Assembly (NCBI GenBank): GCA_014155875.1
Contig: JACEFZ010017413.1
Span: forward strand, 62,001 to 126,000
DNA from: Cepaea nemoralis
Lineage: Eukaryota; Mollusca; Gastropoda; Stylommatophora; Helicidae
Reading direction: 5' to 3'
DNA length: 64,000 nucleotides
Shown here: positions 46,905 through 58,607 of the stretch, one piece after another
Layout: each line of letters begins with the position of its first letter
Numbering within the stretch: the stretch's first letter is position 1
Notes under the pieces: generated by a model
The model's database searches: none
Seen by the model: the letters and a program-made list of their open reading frames with translations, nothing else
Told to the model about the DNA's origin: nothing
Translations under genes and position numbers: made by a program

Positions 46905-48284
46905 CAGAGAATCAGTTCTTAGTAGCATAGTTGCAATATGGAAAAAGAAAGGCAATATGAGAGAGTGTGAAACATACAGAGGTATATCACTCCTGAGCCA
47001 TATAGGGAAAATGTACACCAACTATTGGAACAAAGAGCTAGACGCATAGTTGAACAACGATCAAGCAAAGTAAAATTCGGTTTTGGGAAAGGTAAAAGTT
47101 GCACTGATGCACTATTTACACTTAGACAAATATGTGGGGGAAAATAACTAATATAGTGACCAGCAGAATATTGTGTTTGTAGATCAGAAAATGGCTTTTG
47201 ATAGAGTAGACACATACAGATTATGAACCATCCTTGAAGACTATGGGATACAAGGGCAATTGCTAGAAAACATCACAGCCATGTACTACTCAAGCCGAAG
47301 TGCAGTAAGAACACAAGAAGATATATCATATATATTGACAGTCCAGTCAATACAGGACTGAAACAGGGATGTGTGCTCTCTCCTCTGCAATTTAATATCC
47401 ACATGGACAGAATATCCAAAGAAGCAAGCCTTGAAAGAACAGATTCAGAAAATTTAGAACTGTTTACTCCAAACGAAACAACTGATTCACAGGAAATAAA
47501 TGAGCTTCTATTTGCAGACGAATAGTGCTTGTTTTACAGCGATGATTGCAGTCTACAACATCATATTAATAATCTGAGTTAAACATGCAGCAGACATAAT
47601 ATGAGTATAAATACAGCCAAAACCGAAGTAATGCAAGTTAGCAGATCGCCTGGTCCACTCTGGAACAAGTTAAATAATTCAAATATCTTGGAAGTATGAT
47701 CACAGAAGATGGCAGATTGGACAGAGAAATCGAAATCAGATGTCAAAAAGCTAGTGTACTTACATATCAACTATCACCCTTACTGAAACATCCAAATATA
47801 CCAATGTCCGCAAAACGACAGATAATAAACAGCATATTCACACCAACTCCATGCTACCAATCTCAAACTTGGACTTTATCCAAATCACACTTTCGCAAAA
47901 TCAACACCTGCGAGATTATATACCTGAAGAGAGCTGCCAACTTAACAATCCGAGACCGAGTAAGAAATGCTGTTATCAGACAGACAGTGGGATCAACACC
48001 TTGTGCCACATTTATTGAAAGACAGAAGATCAAGTGGTTTGGCTATGTCGTTAGAATGCAACACCATCAACTACCATCACTGGCCTTACATCAAAGATCA
48101 TCTGCGACGAGACCAAGAGGGCGTCCATGAAGTAAATGGATTTACGACATCAAAGACATTGTACAATCATACGGAATGACATTATCTAGTGTCGCCAATC
48201 GGGAGCTGGAGCGCAAATTATTCCTCCCCACGAAGCTTGACGGCAGAAGTGGAAGATGATGATGATGATGATGTTGATGATGAT
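46905..48284 (+). pseudogene. LINE reverse transcriptase with (GAT)n tail
   Basis: Begins IVAIWKKKGNMRECETYRGI (46930-46990), the block entering the RT fingers, then FVDQKMAFDRV (motif A, 47178-47210), NIHMDRISKEAS-like and LLFADE near 47515 (FADD changed), SMITEDGRLDREIEIRCQKA (47694-47750), LKRAANLTIRDRVRN and IKWFGYVVRMQHH, SVANRELERKLFLPTKLDG near the end. 3' end at GAT repeats 48257-48284. Numerous shifts before 47690. A scrap of the same 3' end lies in Helitron copy 1. Confidence 0.85.
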
Positions 48285-48545
48285 GAATGTTGTATCTTTA
48301 TTCGCTGGTATCTGTATTCATATTGTCGTCAGTAACACCGTTGATCATGGCAAACGTGTGTACCATCTGCGTGACACGGAGGTACCATTTTGTAACGGCA
48401 AGGTTCACAGTGTAGTCTGACTTCCTGCAGCGTAGGCCATCTGAAAACTAGTTACAAATATAACTAAGTCAACAACAGTCTGCATCAGGTGTAACAATTT
48501 GAGGCAATCATTGTGACTTTTATATCTTTATTGTTGAAACCTTTA
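48285..48545. other. no feature recognised
   Basis: No frames, repeats or element ends seen. Confidence 0.4.
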
Positions 48546-48742
<197 letters not shown>

Positions 48743-48927
48743 GTGTTGAACTGATTGCTGCAACATCTGTAGCGTTTTCAGTAGTAAAAATGCATTCGGT
48801 TTTATTGCATTCCCCTGGACATGTAATCATTCATTAAGTCAGTCAGTCCGATGACAGGTGATGAAAATATATGATCATGTCCCTCCACTGTCTCCTATTC
48901 TCATCATTCTGAGACGAGGGTCAGCAT

Positions 48928-49080
48928 GGCCGAATTGATAAGAGCGCTCGTTCTTAAACATCCGGTGTGCTGATGTCGAGGTAGCAGAATCCACTACTAC
49001 ACTGGTCAGTTGGACTAACAGGTTGACTTCCCGTCCTTTACTTGGAGACGCAAATTACAAGTACCTCTGAAGTCGGAGTG
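48928..49080 (+). mobile_element. possible tRNA-like SINE head
   Basis: GGTCAGCATGGCCGAATTGA resembles the 5' end and A box of a class II tRNA (Leu/Ser type); GAGGTAGCAGAATCC stands where a B box would be. Partial similarity to 30412-30500. No central domain like the other SINEs. Confidence 0.35.
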
Positions 49081-49554
49081 GGTTCGCCTAATAGCGAATG
49101 ACACTGGTAAATGGGAAAGCTAATCCACAAGCAAACATCATTCCAGTGTACCAGAAGCAGCAGCACGTGTGCGGACTATGCTTGAGTTCTAAACAAGCCG
49201 ATAAGCAAACAAAAAATATCAACAAACTAAGACGGGTGTTGAAGTCACGTGATCATGACACCACATTGCCTCCTGATCTCAGCAGCTCCCTTCAGCTCAG
49301 CATAAGTCTGCGCCCCAACAACCTTGCATGCTTATGTGATGTTGTTTTTCATTGGCGGTCCTCTGATTCTCCTGCCGGGGTTCATACCTCCAGTATCTGC
49401 ATTCACAGACCTCAATGTCTCATGATATGATCAAGCCGAGCCAACATTTTTAATGATGTTTAATAGTTATTTATCTCCTCCAATGACCAGGAAAACCCAA
49501 AACATATTATATAATCTTATGTAGGCGTAATATCCCAATGTTATTTGAATACAC
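49081..49554. other. unassigned; open frame 49098-49430 (+)
   Basis: A 110-codon frame without recognised motif, signal peptide or splice support. Probably chance. Confidence 0.3.
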
Positions 49555-49640
49555 CCCACTGACACGACAACCCACTTACATTACAACCTAATTACACGAC
49601 AACCCGTTTACATTACAGTCTGCATGCATCACAACCTGAT
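49555..49640. repeat. short degenerate tandem repeat (~28 bp)
   Basis: About three units of ACACGACAACCC followed by TTACATTACAA. Confidence 0.6.
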
Positions 49641-50490
49641 CATCATCATGTGCCATGCCGGTAAGCGTGGTGGTCATGTTTCGTCATCTCACTCGATCAC
49701 CAGAGTCGTGGGTCAGCTCAGTGTTCTTGTCTAGACCATATAACGTGGCCAAGCCATCCATGTATTTACTTCTCTGCCCTCCCTATGTTTTCTTCCCCTT
49801 AATCTTGCCAGTTGTCACCAAGTCATACATTTTATTTCTTCTCATAATGTGCCCAAAATATTTTGACTGTCTATGTTTAATTTCTCTAATCAGTGCACGA
49901 TTTTCATTTGCTTCTTGAAGGACTTGGTCATTGATTTTTTTCTGTCTGTCCGTGGTATTCTATTCATTTTCCTGAGAAACCACGTTTCCACAGCCATCAG
50001 ATGCTTTTTCAGCTTGTCTCTCATTGTCCACGCTTCACATCCATGCAAAAATACAGGTTCTATGTAGCACCTCTACATTCTTTTTCTTGTTGCAATTGAC
50101 ATCTATTTATTGGTCAGTATGTTTTTCATCTTGCAAAGGCTACCATCGCCATGACGATTCTTGTTCTAATGTCTTCAAAGCGTCTCCTATCAGATGTTAT
50201 GACTTTTCTGGGATAATTGTACCAATTCACATGTTTAAGAATATTCACATTTACACGCATACTACGTTGTGGTATTTCCTTCTTCCTAGTGACAACCATA
50301 ATCTGTGTCTTCTTACAATTTAATTTTAACCCTAGTTGTTCACTGTGTAAAACAAACGCATCTATTAAATATTGCAGATCCTGCTCATTGTCTGCAATCA
50401 AGACTGTATCACCCGCATATCTAATGTTAATGATGCTATGTTCCCCAATGAGGATTCCTTCCATATCGTCTTTCTGAACATATTTTCACT
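49641..50490 (-). pseudogene. RTE-like LINE: RT C-terminal half, decayed
   Basis: From 50464: MEGILIGEHSIINIRYAGDT, where YADD has become YAGD, followed by VLIADNEQDLQYLIDAF, LNCKKTQIMVVTRKK and HVNWYNYPRKVITSD (normally FxYLG). Downstream frames (50125-49650) carry the remaining C-terminus with stops. Ends at ATC units 49641-49648. Contains the single-copy counterpart of the 64-bp minisatellite unit. Confidence 0.85.
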
Positions 50491-51547
50491 GAGTGATGAT
50501 GTAGTGTCCGCCCTGTATTTCAGAAATCGATTAGTGAAAGTACAGCTATAGTCTTTACTTTAGTAAACGTATCCTTTTTCTGCTTCGCAAGTGTAATGTG
50601 CTGTTGGTTGGTGTTCCACTAAGAATTTGTATATCTGATTGGCTATCCTTTGTGTTAAATTGTCATTGCCTTGTATTGATTCGATACATGTTTTGTGAAT
50701 GAGTAAATTTTTATTAACGTATGATAAGTTACAACTGCACAATAGTTATATTGTCATATACATATTCCAAAAATAAGTGATTATGATGTATATGGTTAGA
50801 AGTAAATGAGAAAGGACACATTATAATAATAAAAAGACTGAATTAGCAATTACATAATAATTACATTATCATGAATTAATAGTTACACACAATACATACA
50901 TTGATGTACTTTACGTTGTTATGATATACAAGGTGAAGTGGTTACATTCAAGTCAATAAACATATGAGTACTTACGTAATCATTACACTATTAATTTATC
51001 AAGTAAATATATTATTATCTTCAGCTTCAATTCTCCACATCACATTTTCAGCATCACATGTGTCCTTTCATGGGAACATTAGTTGTATACCTTGTCAATA
51101 GGATTCCATCTGCCTGATATTCTCCAGTGGCAAGCCTCCTTGTTACAATCGTCCCGTATCACACCACTACCAGCTACAACTCTCCGTATTCTATTAACTA
51201 ATTATTTTTTTTTCCATTGTATTCTTGGTGTCTGTATTCCAAATAGTTTCATTGATCTACCTCTCATAAATTTGCCATTGCTCACCAGCAAATTTCTCAA
51301 CTCTCCAAAGCTTATTGTCTAGTTGTGAGCTGAAGTTTCATTGTTCGTGTCAATACCTTTATATCTCACGACGTCAAAACCTTTAACCATCCCTTCCAAA
51401 CTTTCTTCAATTCTGCCACTTACAGGTCTGCTATGTATCATCTGTACTTTGACTGTCAGCTCAAGTAAGTTTTCTCCAGAAACTGTGTCACGCTTCGCTA
51501 GTTTCATTAAAGGGATATTATATGTTGTAGCATTGTAGACATTCTCT
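50491..51547. other. unassigned; minus-strand frame 51507-51319
   Basis: The minus strand keeps coding-like composition from 51507 to about 51070 with only a few stops (DTVSGENLLELTVKVQMIHS, then GELRNLLVSNGKFMRGRS). I do not recognise it; it could be an old gene or transposon remnant. The rest is AT-rich and featureless. Confidence 0.35.
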
Positions 51548-52150
51548 CCCTAACCTCATACATAAGTGCCCCCTTACTTCATACAGAAGTATCCCTCACG
51601 TCGTACAGAAGTGCCCCTTAACTCATATAGAAGTGCACCCCTTACTTCATACAGAAGTGTCCCTCACGTCGTACAGAAGTGCCCCTTAACTCATATAGAA
51701 GTGCCCCCTTACTTCATACAGAAGTGTCCCTCACGTCGTACAGAAGTGCCCCTTAATTCGTATAGAAGTGCTCCCTTACTTCATACAGAAGTGTCCCTCA
51801 CGTCGTACAGAAGTACCCCTTAACTCGTATAGAAGTGCCCTTCAGGTAGTACAACTGTCTTCCTTATCTCATACACATGTGTCCCTCCTGTCATACAACT
51901 GTGTCCTTCATCTAAGACAGACGTGTCCATGTCATACAAAGGTATTCCTCATCTAATAAAGAAGTGTCCGTTGTAGCATTCAAATATATTCCTAAAGTCA
52001 TACAGACGTACCCCTTCATCTCATAAAGAAGAGGCCCTCACATCATACAAAAGTCCACCTCAACTGATACCGAAGTGTCCCTCATGGCGCACACAAATAT
52101 CCCTCACTTCATACAAGTGACCCTCGTTTCCTACAAGTGTATCCCTGTTT
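51548..52150. repeat. 22-bp minisatellite with 67-bp higher-order unit
   Basis: Basic unit about 22 bp ending ATACAGAAGTGTCCCT. From 51566 to 51860 three variants alternate (CTTACTTCATACAG, TCACGTCGTACAG, TTAACTCATATAG) to give a 67-bp unit; the TCACG starts at 51596, 51664, 51731 and 51798. Outside this the array is monomeric and diverged. Confidence 0.92.
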
Positions 52151-52391
52151 TGGTAAGTGTTTGTCTTCATCATTAGTATTATGTGTAAGACGATTGATTG
52201 GGATGTCTGCAATCCTGTTAAGACCAGTATTCTATCTATTCATCAACTATATGGTTTCTGCGTCCCCGTAGACTTAGAACTACTGCAAGCTATTATTTCA
52301 TTTACTCCCTTATTGACCTTACCAAGACACAACAAAAGTGGTCCAACTAGTAACTATAATTTAATAAAGGCACTGTCTCAGCCTAGAACAG

Positions 52392-52520
<129 letters not shown>

Positions 52521-53105
52521 TATTTACAAGACGTTACAGAACTTAAAAGATAGGACAATAATAGTCTTGAATGGAGACCTCTGGTATGCCATGGTAAATT
52601 GTCATCATCCACACTAGATAAAGTATAGTCAATGTCTGCCTACACTGGTGAACAGACAACATCACTCAGAACTCCCCTTTGTTGATATAAGCTTCAGAAT
52701 TTAAGTAGACAATAAGTTACCAGCTTCAGAACAGGGTCTCGTGATCCTTGTTGACAACTCTACTTTAGGATAACCAGACTTTGTTATAAGGGCGTCCTCC
52801 TCAAACAAAGTTGATAAGATGCTGTGGTGTTGATAAAGCAACTACACAATACAGTCTCTGCAGAACCTCAGACTCGGTTGACTTCATGTTGTAAACTTTC
52901 ACTTTGAATGCATCACGGCATTATACTCCATATACCATATACATATTTAAGGTTCTTGTTACACCACACACTCATGTAGTTTGACGTCTTTATAAATATC
53001 AATCTTGAAATGAAAAAGTTCATTGATTATCAAATTCAGTCCTGAACAGTGACAACTGTTCACCCAAATTTAATAAGAAGAATATGATAATGGTACAGTC
53101 ATATA

Positions 53106-53350
53106 TGCCGGCTTCCTGGACTAGAGGTTAGCGACTTTTCTCCGTATTCTCGTATACTCTCATAAGTAACGCGACGACGGTGAGAATTAGCAAGTGGTTC
53201 GAATTGCGTCGGTACCTTACGGGGTATGTGAGCCGGCCGCTCAGAAAGCAATGGCAAACTACTGAGCGTAATCTTGCCAAGGTAATCAACAATCTGCTGA
53301 AAGATGCTGATGTTGACAGCGATGTTCTGTAAAGGATATGCAAACATTTT
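53106..53350 (+). mobile_element. tRNA-derived SINE, head type 1
   Basis: Close copy of 9928-10169: TGCCGGCTTCCTGGACTAGAG head, B box GGTTCGAATTGCG at 53194-53206, central domain at 53241-53260, end GATGTTCTGTAAAGGATATG. Followed by (TA)n at 53353-53369. 53370-53546 holds nothing recognised. Confidence 0.9.
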
Positions 53351-53593
53351 AATATATATATATATATATTGGTTTCACAGCTAACACAGCTTAACACTCA
53401 CGATCCTGAAAATTGCTTTTAGTTTCAATAGCAACTTGAAGACGCTTTCACTGATTCCCCAGAAAATTGTACAGTAAATTAAAAGTCGGGTCAACTTAAG
53501 GAAACTCTTTATAAAACTGCCGTAGGCGTTTACGGCACTGTTGATCATAAGAGGCAGGACTGGTTTACGGCAAACAGCGAGACTCTGCAGCCC

Positions 53594-54304
53594 TTGATTG
53601 ATAAGAAGAAGATAGCTCTCTTAAGAAACAAGGAAAGACCAGCGCATAACACTCTGAGAGAGCTAAGGCAAGTTAGGATGGATGTGCAAAAGGCTGCCAG
53701 GCAGTGTGCAAATGATTATTGGATCAAGTTATGTGAGTCCATTCAAATCGCAAGTAATAAGGGAATCATAAGAAGCATGTATAAAGGAATAAAGAAAGCC
53801 TGTGGTCCAGTGATCAAAAGAAGTGCACCATTGAAAACCTTGACTGGAGAAATCATCACTGATAAGAAACAGCAGATGGACAGATGGGTGGAGCACTATT
53901 TGGAGCTTTACTCAAGTGAGACTAAACTAGCGGATGATGCCCTCAACGCCATAGAGGCTCTACCAACTCTTGACCACCTGGACACACTTCCCACCATAAC
54001 AGAAGTTAAGTGTGCTATAAATGAACTTGCATCTGGCAAGGCTCCAGGTCAGGATGGGATTCCAATAGAGGTTATCAGGAGTGGGCAAGACACACTCACT
54101 CTACAGATCCACCAGCTAATAGAGCTATGCTGGCGAGAAGGACAAGTCCCATATGATTTCAAAGATTCAAGCATCATAACACTGTACAAGAACAAGGGTG
54201 ATCGGAGCGACTGTAACAACTATAGGGGTATCTCACTTCTGTGTATTGTTGGAAAAGTATTTGCCAGAATTGTTCTGCGCAGACTTCAAGTCCTAGGAGA
54301 TTAA
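53594..54304 (+). pseudogene. C2H2-type LINE: RT N-terminal part, unit 1
   Basis: Linker MYKGIKKACGPVIKRSAPL, DRWVEHYLELYSSE, SGKAPGQDGIPIEVI (fingers), LYKNKGDRSDCNNYRGISLL and RIVLRRLQVLGD, ending at TAA 54302-54304. In related LINEs an acidic residue stands at the stop (GAA to TAA is the simplest change); the next codons IYPESQCGFR continue the domain. RT that copies LINE RNA at a nicked target; this copy is interrupted. Confidence 0.88.
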
Positions 54305-54355
54305 ATCTACCCCGAATCACAGTGTGGCTTTCGACAGAACCGGCCTGCCATTGAT

Positions 54356-55621
54356 ATGATATTCTCATTGCGACAAATGCAAGAAAAGTCCAAGAAAAGC
54401 CGTGAACAGAATCAACCACTGTTTATTGCCTTCATCGACCTCACAAAGGCATTTGATTTGGTCAGTCGTAAGGGTCTGTTCAAGGCACTAAAGAAGACTG
54501 GCTGCCCACCAACTCATCTGTCCATTGTGGAATCGTTCCACACAGGCATGAAGGGTATAATCGAGTTTGATGGTGCAACTTCTGAAGAGTTTGAAATCAA
54601 GAGTGGAGTTAAGCAAGGTTGTGTACTAGCTCCCACCCTCTTTGGAATATACTTTTCACTTCTACTGAAATATGCCTTTCGTGATCAGGATGGTGGTATA
54701 TACATTCACTCACGCTCAGATGGCGGCCTCTACAATGCTCAGAGATTGAAGGCTAAGACCAAAATTAGGAGGGTACTGATCAGAGAGTTGCTTTTTGCAG
54801 ATGATGCTGCAGTTACGACCCACTCTGAGGAAGAATTGCAATGTCTACTATCTGCATTCTCCAATAAGAGGCAGGACTGGTTTACGGCAAACAGCGAGAC
54901 TCTGCAGCCCTTGATTGATAAGAAGAAGATAGCTCTCTTAAGAAACAAGGAAAGACCAGCGCATAACACTCTGAGAGAGCTAAGGCAAGTTAGGATGGAT
55001 GTGCAAAAGGCTGCCAGGCAGTGTGCAAATGATTATTGGATCAAGTTATGTGAGTCCATTCAAATCGCAAGTAATAAGGGAATCATAAGAAGCATGTATA
55101 AAGGAATAAAGAAAGCCTGTGGTCCAGTGATCAAAAGAAGTGCACCATTGAAAACCTTGACTGGAGAAATCATCACTGATAAGAAACAGCAGATGGACAG
55201 ATGGGTGGAGCACTATTTGGAGCTTTACTCAAGTGAGACTAAACTAGCGGATGATGCCCTCAACGCCATAGAGGCTCTACCAACTCTTGACCACCTGGAC
55301 ACACTTCCCACCATAACAGAAGTTAAGTGTGCTATAAATGAACTTGCATCTGGCAAGGCTCCAGGTCAGGATGGGATTCCAATAGAGGTTATCAGGAGTG
55401 GGCAAGACACACTCACTCTACAGATCCACCAGCTAATAGAGCTATGCTGGCGAGAAGGACAAGTCCCATATGATTTCAAAGATTCAAGCATCATAACACT
55501 GTACAAGAACAAGGGTGATCGGAGCGACTGTAACAACTATAGGGGTATCTCACTTCTGTGTATTGTTGGAAAAGTATTTGCCAGAATTGTTCTGCGCAGA
55601 CTTCAAGTCCTAGGAGATTAA
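54356..55621 (+). pseudogene. C2H2-type LINE: RT palm of unit 1 fused to N-part of unit 2
   Basis: 421 codons. First half: LFIAFIDLTKAFDLVSRKG (motif A, catalytic Asp), GVKQGCVLAPTLFGIYFSLLL, LLFADDAAVTTHSEEELQ (FADD at about 54798-54809). At 54864 the frame runs without a break into the linker of the next unit and ends at the shared TAA. The open length is created by the tandem duplication, not by a natural protein. Confidence 0.9.
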
Positions 55622-55672
55622 ATCTACCCCGAATCACAGTGTGGCTTTCGACAGAACCGGCCTGCCATTGAT

Positions 55673-56938
55673 ATGATATTCTCATTGCGACAAATGCAAG
55701 AAAAGTCCAAGAAAAGCCGTGAACAGAATCAACCACTGTTTATTGCCTTCATCGACCTCACAAAGGCATTTGATTTGGTCAGTCGTAAGGGTCTGTTCAA
55801 GGCACTAAAGAAGACTGGCTGCCCACCAACTCATCTGTCCATTGTGGAATCGTTCCACACAGGCATGAAGGGTATAATCGAGTTTGATGGTGCAACTTCT
55901 GAAGAGTTTGAAATCAAGAGTGGAGTTAAGCAAGGTTGTGTACTAGCTCCCACCCTCTTTGGAATATACTTTTCACTTCTACTGAAATATGCCTTTCGTG
56001 ATCAGGATGGTGGTATATACATTCACTCACGCTCAGATGGCGGCCTCTACAATGCTCAGAGATTGAAGGCTAAGACCAAAATTAGGAGGGTACTGATCAG
56101 AGAGTTGCTTTTTGCAGATGATGCTGCAGTTACGACCCACTCTGAGGAAGAATTGCAATGTCTACTATCTGCATTCTCCAATAAGAGGCAGGACTGGTTT
56201 ACGGCAAACAGCGAGACTCTGCAGCCCTTGATTGATAAGAAGAAGATAGCTCTCTTAAGAAACAAGGAAAGACCAGCGCATAACACTCTGAGAGAGCTAA
56301 GGCAAGTTAGGATGGATGTGCAAAAGGCTGCCAGGCAGTGTGCAAATGATTATTGGATCAAGTTATGTGAGTCCATTCAAATCGCAAGTAATAAGGGAAT
56401 CATAAGAAGCATGTATAAAGGAATAAAGAAAGCCTGTGGTCCAGTGATCAAAAGAAGTGCACCATTGAAAACCTTGACTGGAGAAATCATCACTGATAAG
56501 AAACAGCAGATGGACAGATGGGTGGAGCACTATTTGGAGCTTTACTCAAGTGAGACTAAACTAGCGGATGATGCCCTCAACGCCATAGAGGCTCTACCAA
56601 CTCTTGACCACCTGGACACACTTCCCACCATAACAGAAGTTAAGTGTGCTATAAATGAACTTGCATCTGGCAAGGCTCCAGGTCAGGATGGGATTCCAAT
56701 AGAGGTTATCAGGAGTGGGCAAGACACACTCACTCTACAGATCCACCAGCTAATAGAGCTATGCTGGCGAGAAGGACAAGTCCCATATGATTTCAAAGAT
56801 TCAAGCATCATAACACTGTACAAGAACAAGGGTGATCGGAGCGACTGTAACAACTATAGGGGTATCTCACTTCTGTGTATTGTTGGAAAAGTATTTGCCA
56901 GAATTGTTCTGCGCAGACTTCAAGTCCTAGGAGATTAA
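55673..56938 (+). pseudogene. C2H2-type LINE: RT palm of unit 2 fused to N-part of unit 3
   Basis: Same content as 54356-55621, shifted by 1317 bp; no difference noticed. Confidence 0.9.
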
Positions 56939-56989
56939 ATCTACCCCGAATCACAGTGTGGCTTTCGACAGAACCGGCCTGCCATTGAT

Positions 56990-58255
56990 ATGATATTCTC
57001 ATTGCGACAAATGCAAGAAAAGTCCAAGAAAAGCCGTGAACAGAATCAACCACTGTTTATTGCCTTCATCGACCTCACAAAGGCATTTGATTTGGTCAGT
57101 CGTAAGGGTCTGTTCAAGGCACTAAAGAAGACTGGCTGCCCACCAACTCATCTGTCCATTGTGGAATCGTTCCACACAGGCATGAAGGGTATAATCGAGT
57201 TTGATGGTGCAACTTCTGAAGAGTTTGAAATCAAGAGTGGAGTTAAGCAAGGTTGTGTACTAGCTCCCACCCTCTTTGGAATATACTTTTCACTTCTACT
57301 GAAATATGCCTTTCGTGATCAGGATGGTGGTATATACATTCACTCACGCTCAGATGGCGGCCTCTACAATGCTCAGAGATTGAAGGCTAAGACCAAAATT
57401 AGGAGGGTACTGATCAGAGAGTTGCTTTTTGCAGATGATGCTGCAGTTACGACCCACTCTGAGGAAGAATTGCAATGTCTACTATCTGCATTCTCCAATA
57501 AGAGGCAGGACTGGTTTACGGCAAACAGCGAGACTCTGCAGCCCTTGATTGATAAGAAGAAGATAGCTCTCTTAAGAAACAAGGAAAGACCAGCGCATAA
57601 CACTCTGAGAGAGCTAAGGCAAGTTAGGATGGATGTGCAAAAGGCTGCCAGGCAGTGTGCAAATGATTATTGGATCAAGTTATGTGAGTCCATTCAAATC
57701 GCAAGTAATAAGGGAATCATAAGAAGCATGTATAAAGGAATAAAGAAAGCCTGTGGTCCAGTGATCAAAAGAAGTGCACCATTGAAAACCTTGACTGGAG
57801 AAATCATCACTGATAAGAAACAGCAGATGGACAGATGGGTGGAGCACTATTTGGAGCTTTACTCAAGTGAGACTAAACTAGCGGATGATGCCCTCAACGC
57901 CATAGAGGCTCTACCAACTCTTGACCACCTGGACACACTTCCCACCATAACAGAAGTTAAGTGTGCTATAAATGAACTTGCATCTGGCAAGGCTCCAGGT
58001 CAGGATGGGATTCCAATAGAGGTTATCAGGAGTGGGCAAGACACACTCACTCTACAGATCCACCAGCTAATAGAGCTATGCTGGCGAGAAGGACAAGTCC
58101 CATATGATTTCAAAGATTCAAGCATCATAACACTGTACAAGAACAAGGGTGATCGGAGCGACTGTAACAACTATAGGGGTATCTCACTTCTGTGTATTGT
58201 TGGAAAAGTATTTGCCAGAATTGTTCTGCGCAGACTTCAAGTCCTAGGAGATTAA
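56990..58255 (+). pseudogene. C2H2-type LINE: RT palm of unit 3 fused to N-part of unit 4
   Basis: Same content again. Unit 4 stops 24 bp after the TAA, at 58279. Confidence 0.9.
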
Positions 58256-58279
58256 ATCTACCCCGAATCACAGTGTGGC

Positions 58280-58323
58280 ACTATTTGGAGCTTTACTCAA
58301 GTGAGACTAAACTAGCGGATGAT
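58280..58323 (+). other. 44-bp displaced segment of the RT unit
   Basis: ACTATTTGGAGCTTTACTCA...GCGGATGAT is identical to part of the unit interior (53895-53938 in unit 1). It joins GTGTGGC of unit 4 on the left and CR1-like 3' UTR on the right, with 2-4 bases of shared sequence at the joins. Confidence 0.88.
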
Positions 58324-58607
58324 GTCTCAAACGACAACTAGCCAAAAAACATTCCCTTATGTATGGCACGTTACACCCTCCTTAGGTATTTATAATGCCC
58401 ATGTTAAACACTGCCTCAGTGAGTCATTTGTTATTGATTATTTTTCATGCGTTTTAATGTTCTTTTGTTGTCAAAAGTTGCTTCATAAGTGATGTTGAAT
58501 GAAAGAATGTATGAGAGGAAATAGAGAAGAAGGGCAGAATGTCAGACGGGCCTGCGTGCCCAATTCTTAACCCTTTGAAAATAAAGACTTATTATTATTA
58601 TTATTAT
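58324..58607 (+). mobile_element. CR1-like LINE 3' end inside another LINE
   Basis: Copy of 2555-2866 (TCTCAAACGACAACTAGCCA through AATAAAGACTTATTATTA) with a shorter TTA tail. Right after it the C2H2-type LINE coding sequence resumes at AAT 58608. Confidence 0.92.

Larger units (their letters stand above)
53547..58279 (+). repeat. 1317-bp tandem array of a LINE reverse transcriptase core
   Basis: Units 53547-54863, 54864-56180, 56181-57497 and a partial 57498-58279 (3.6 copies). I saw no differences between units. 1317 is 439 codons, so the frame is kept across each junction; the junction encodes LLSAFSNKRQDWF, where the palm end of one copy runs into the linker start of the next. Every unit carries the same TAA. 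See findings for interpretation. Confidence 0.97.

Noticed and set aside
54356..58255. A family of three functional 421-codon genes
   Set aside because: They are tandem copies of a LINE RT joined palm-to-linker, each closed by the same stop; no intact domain order.
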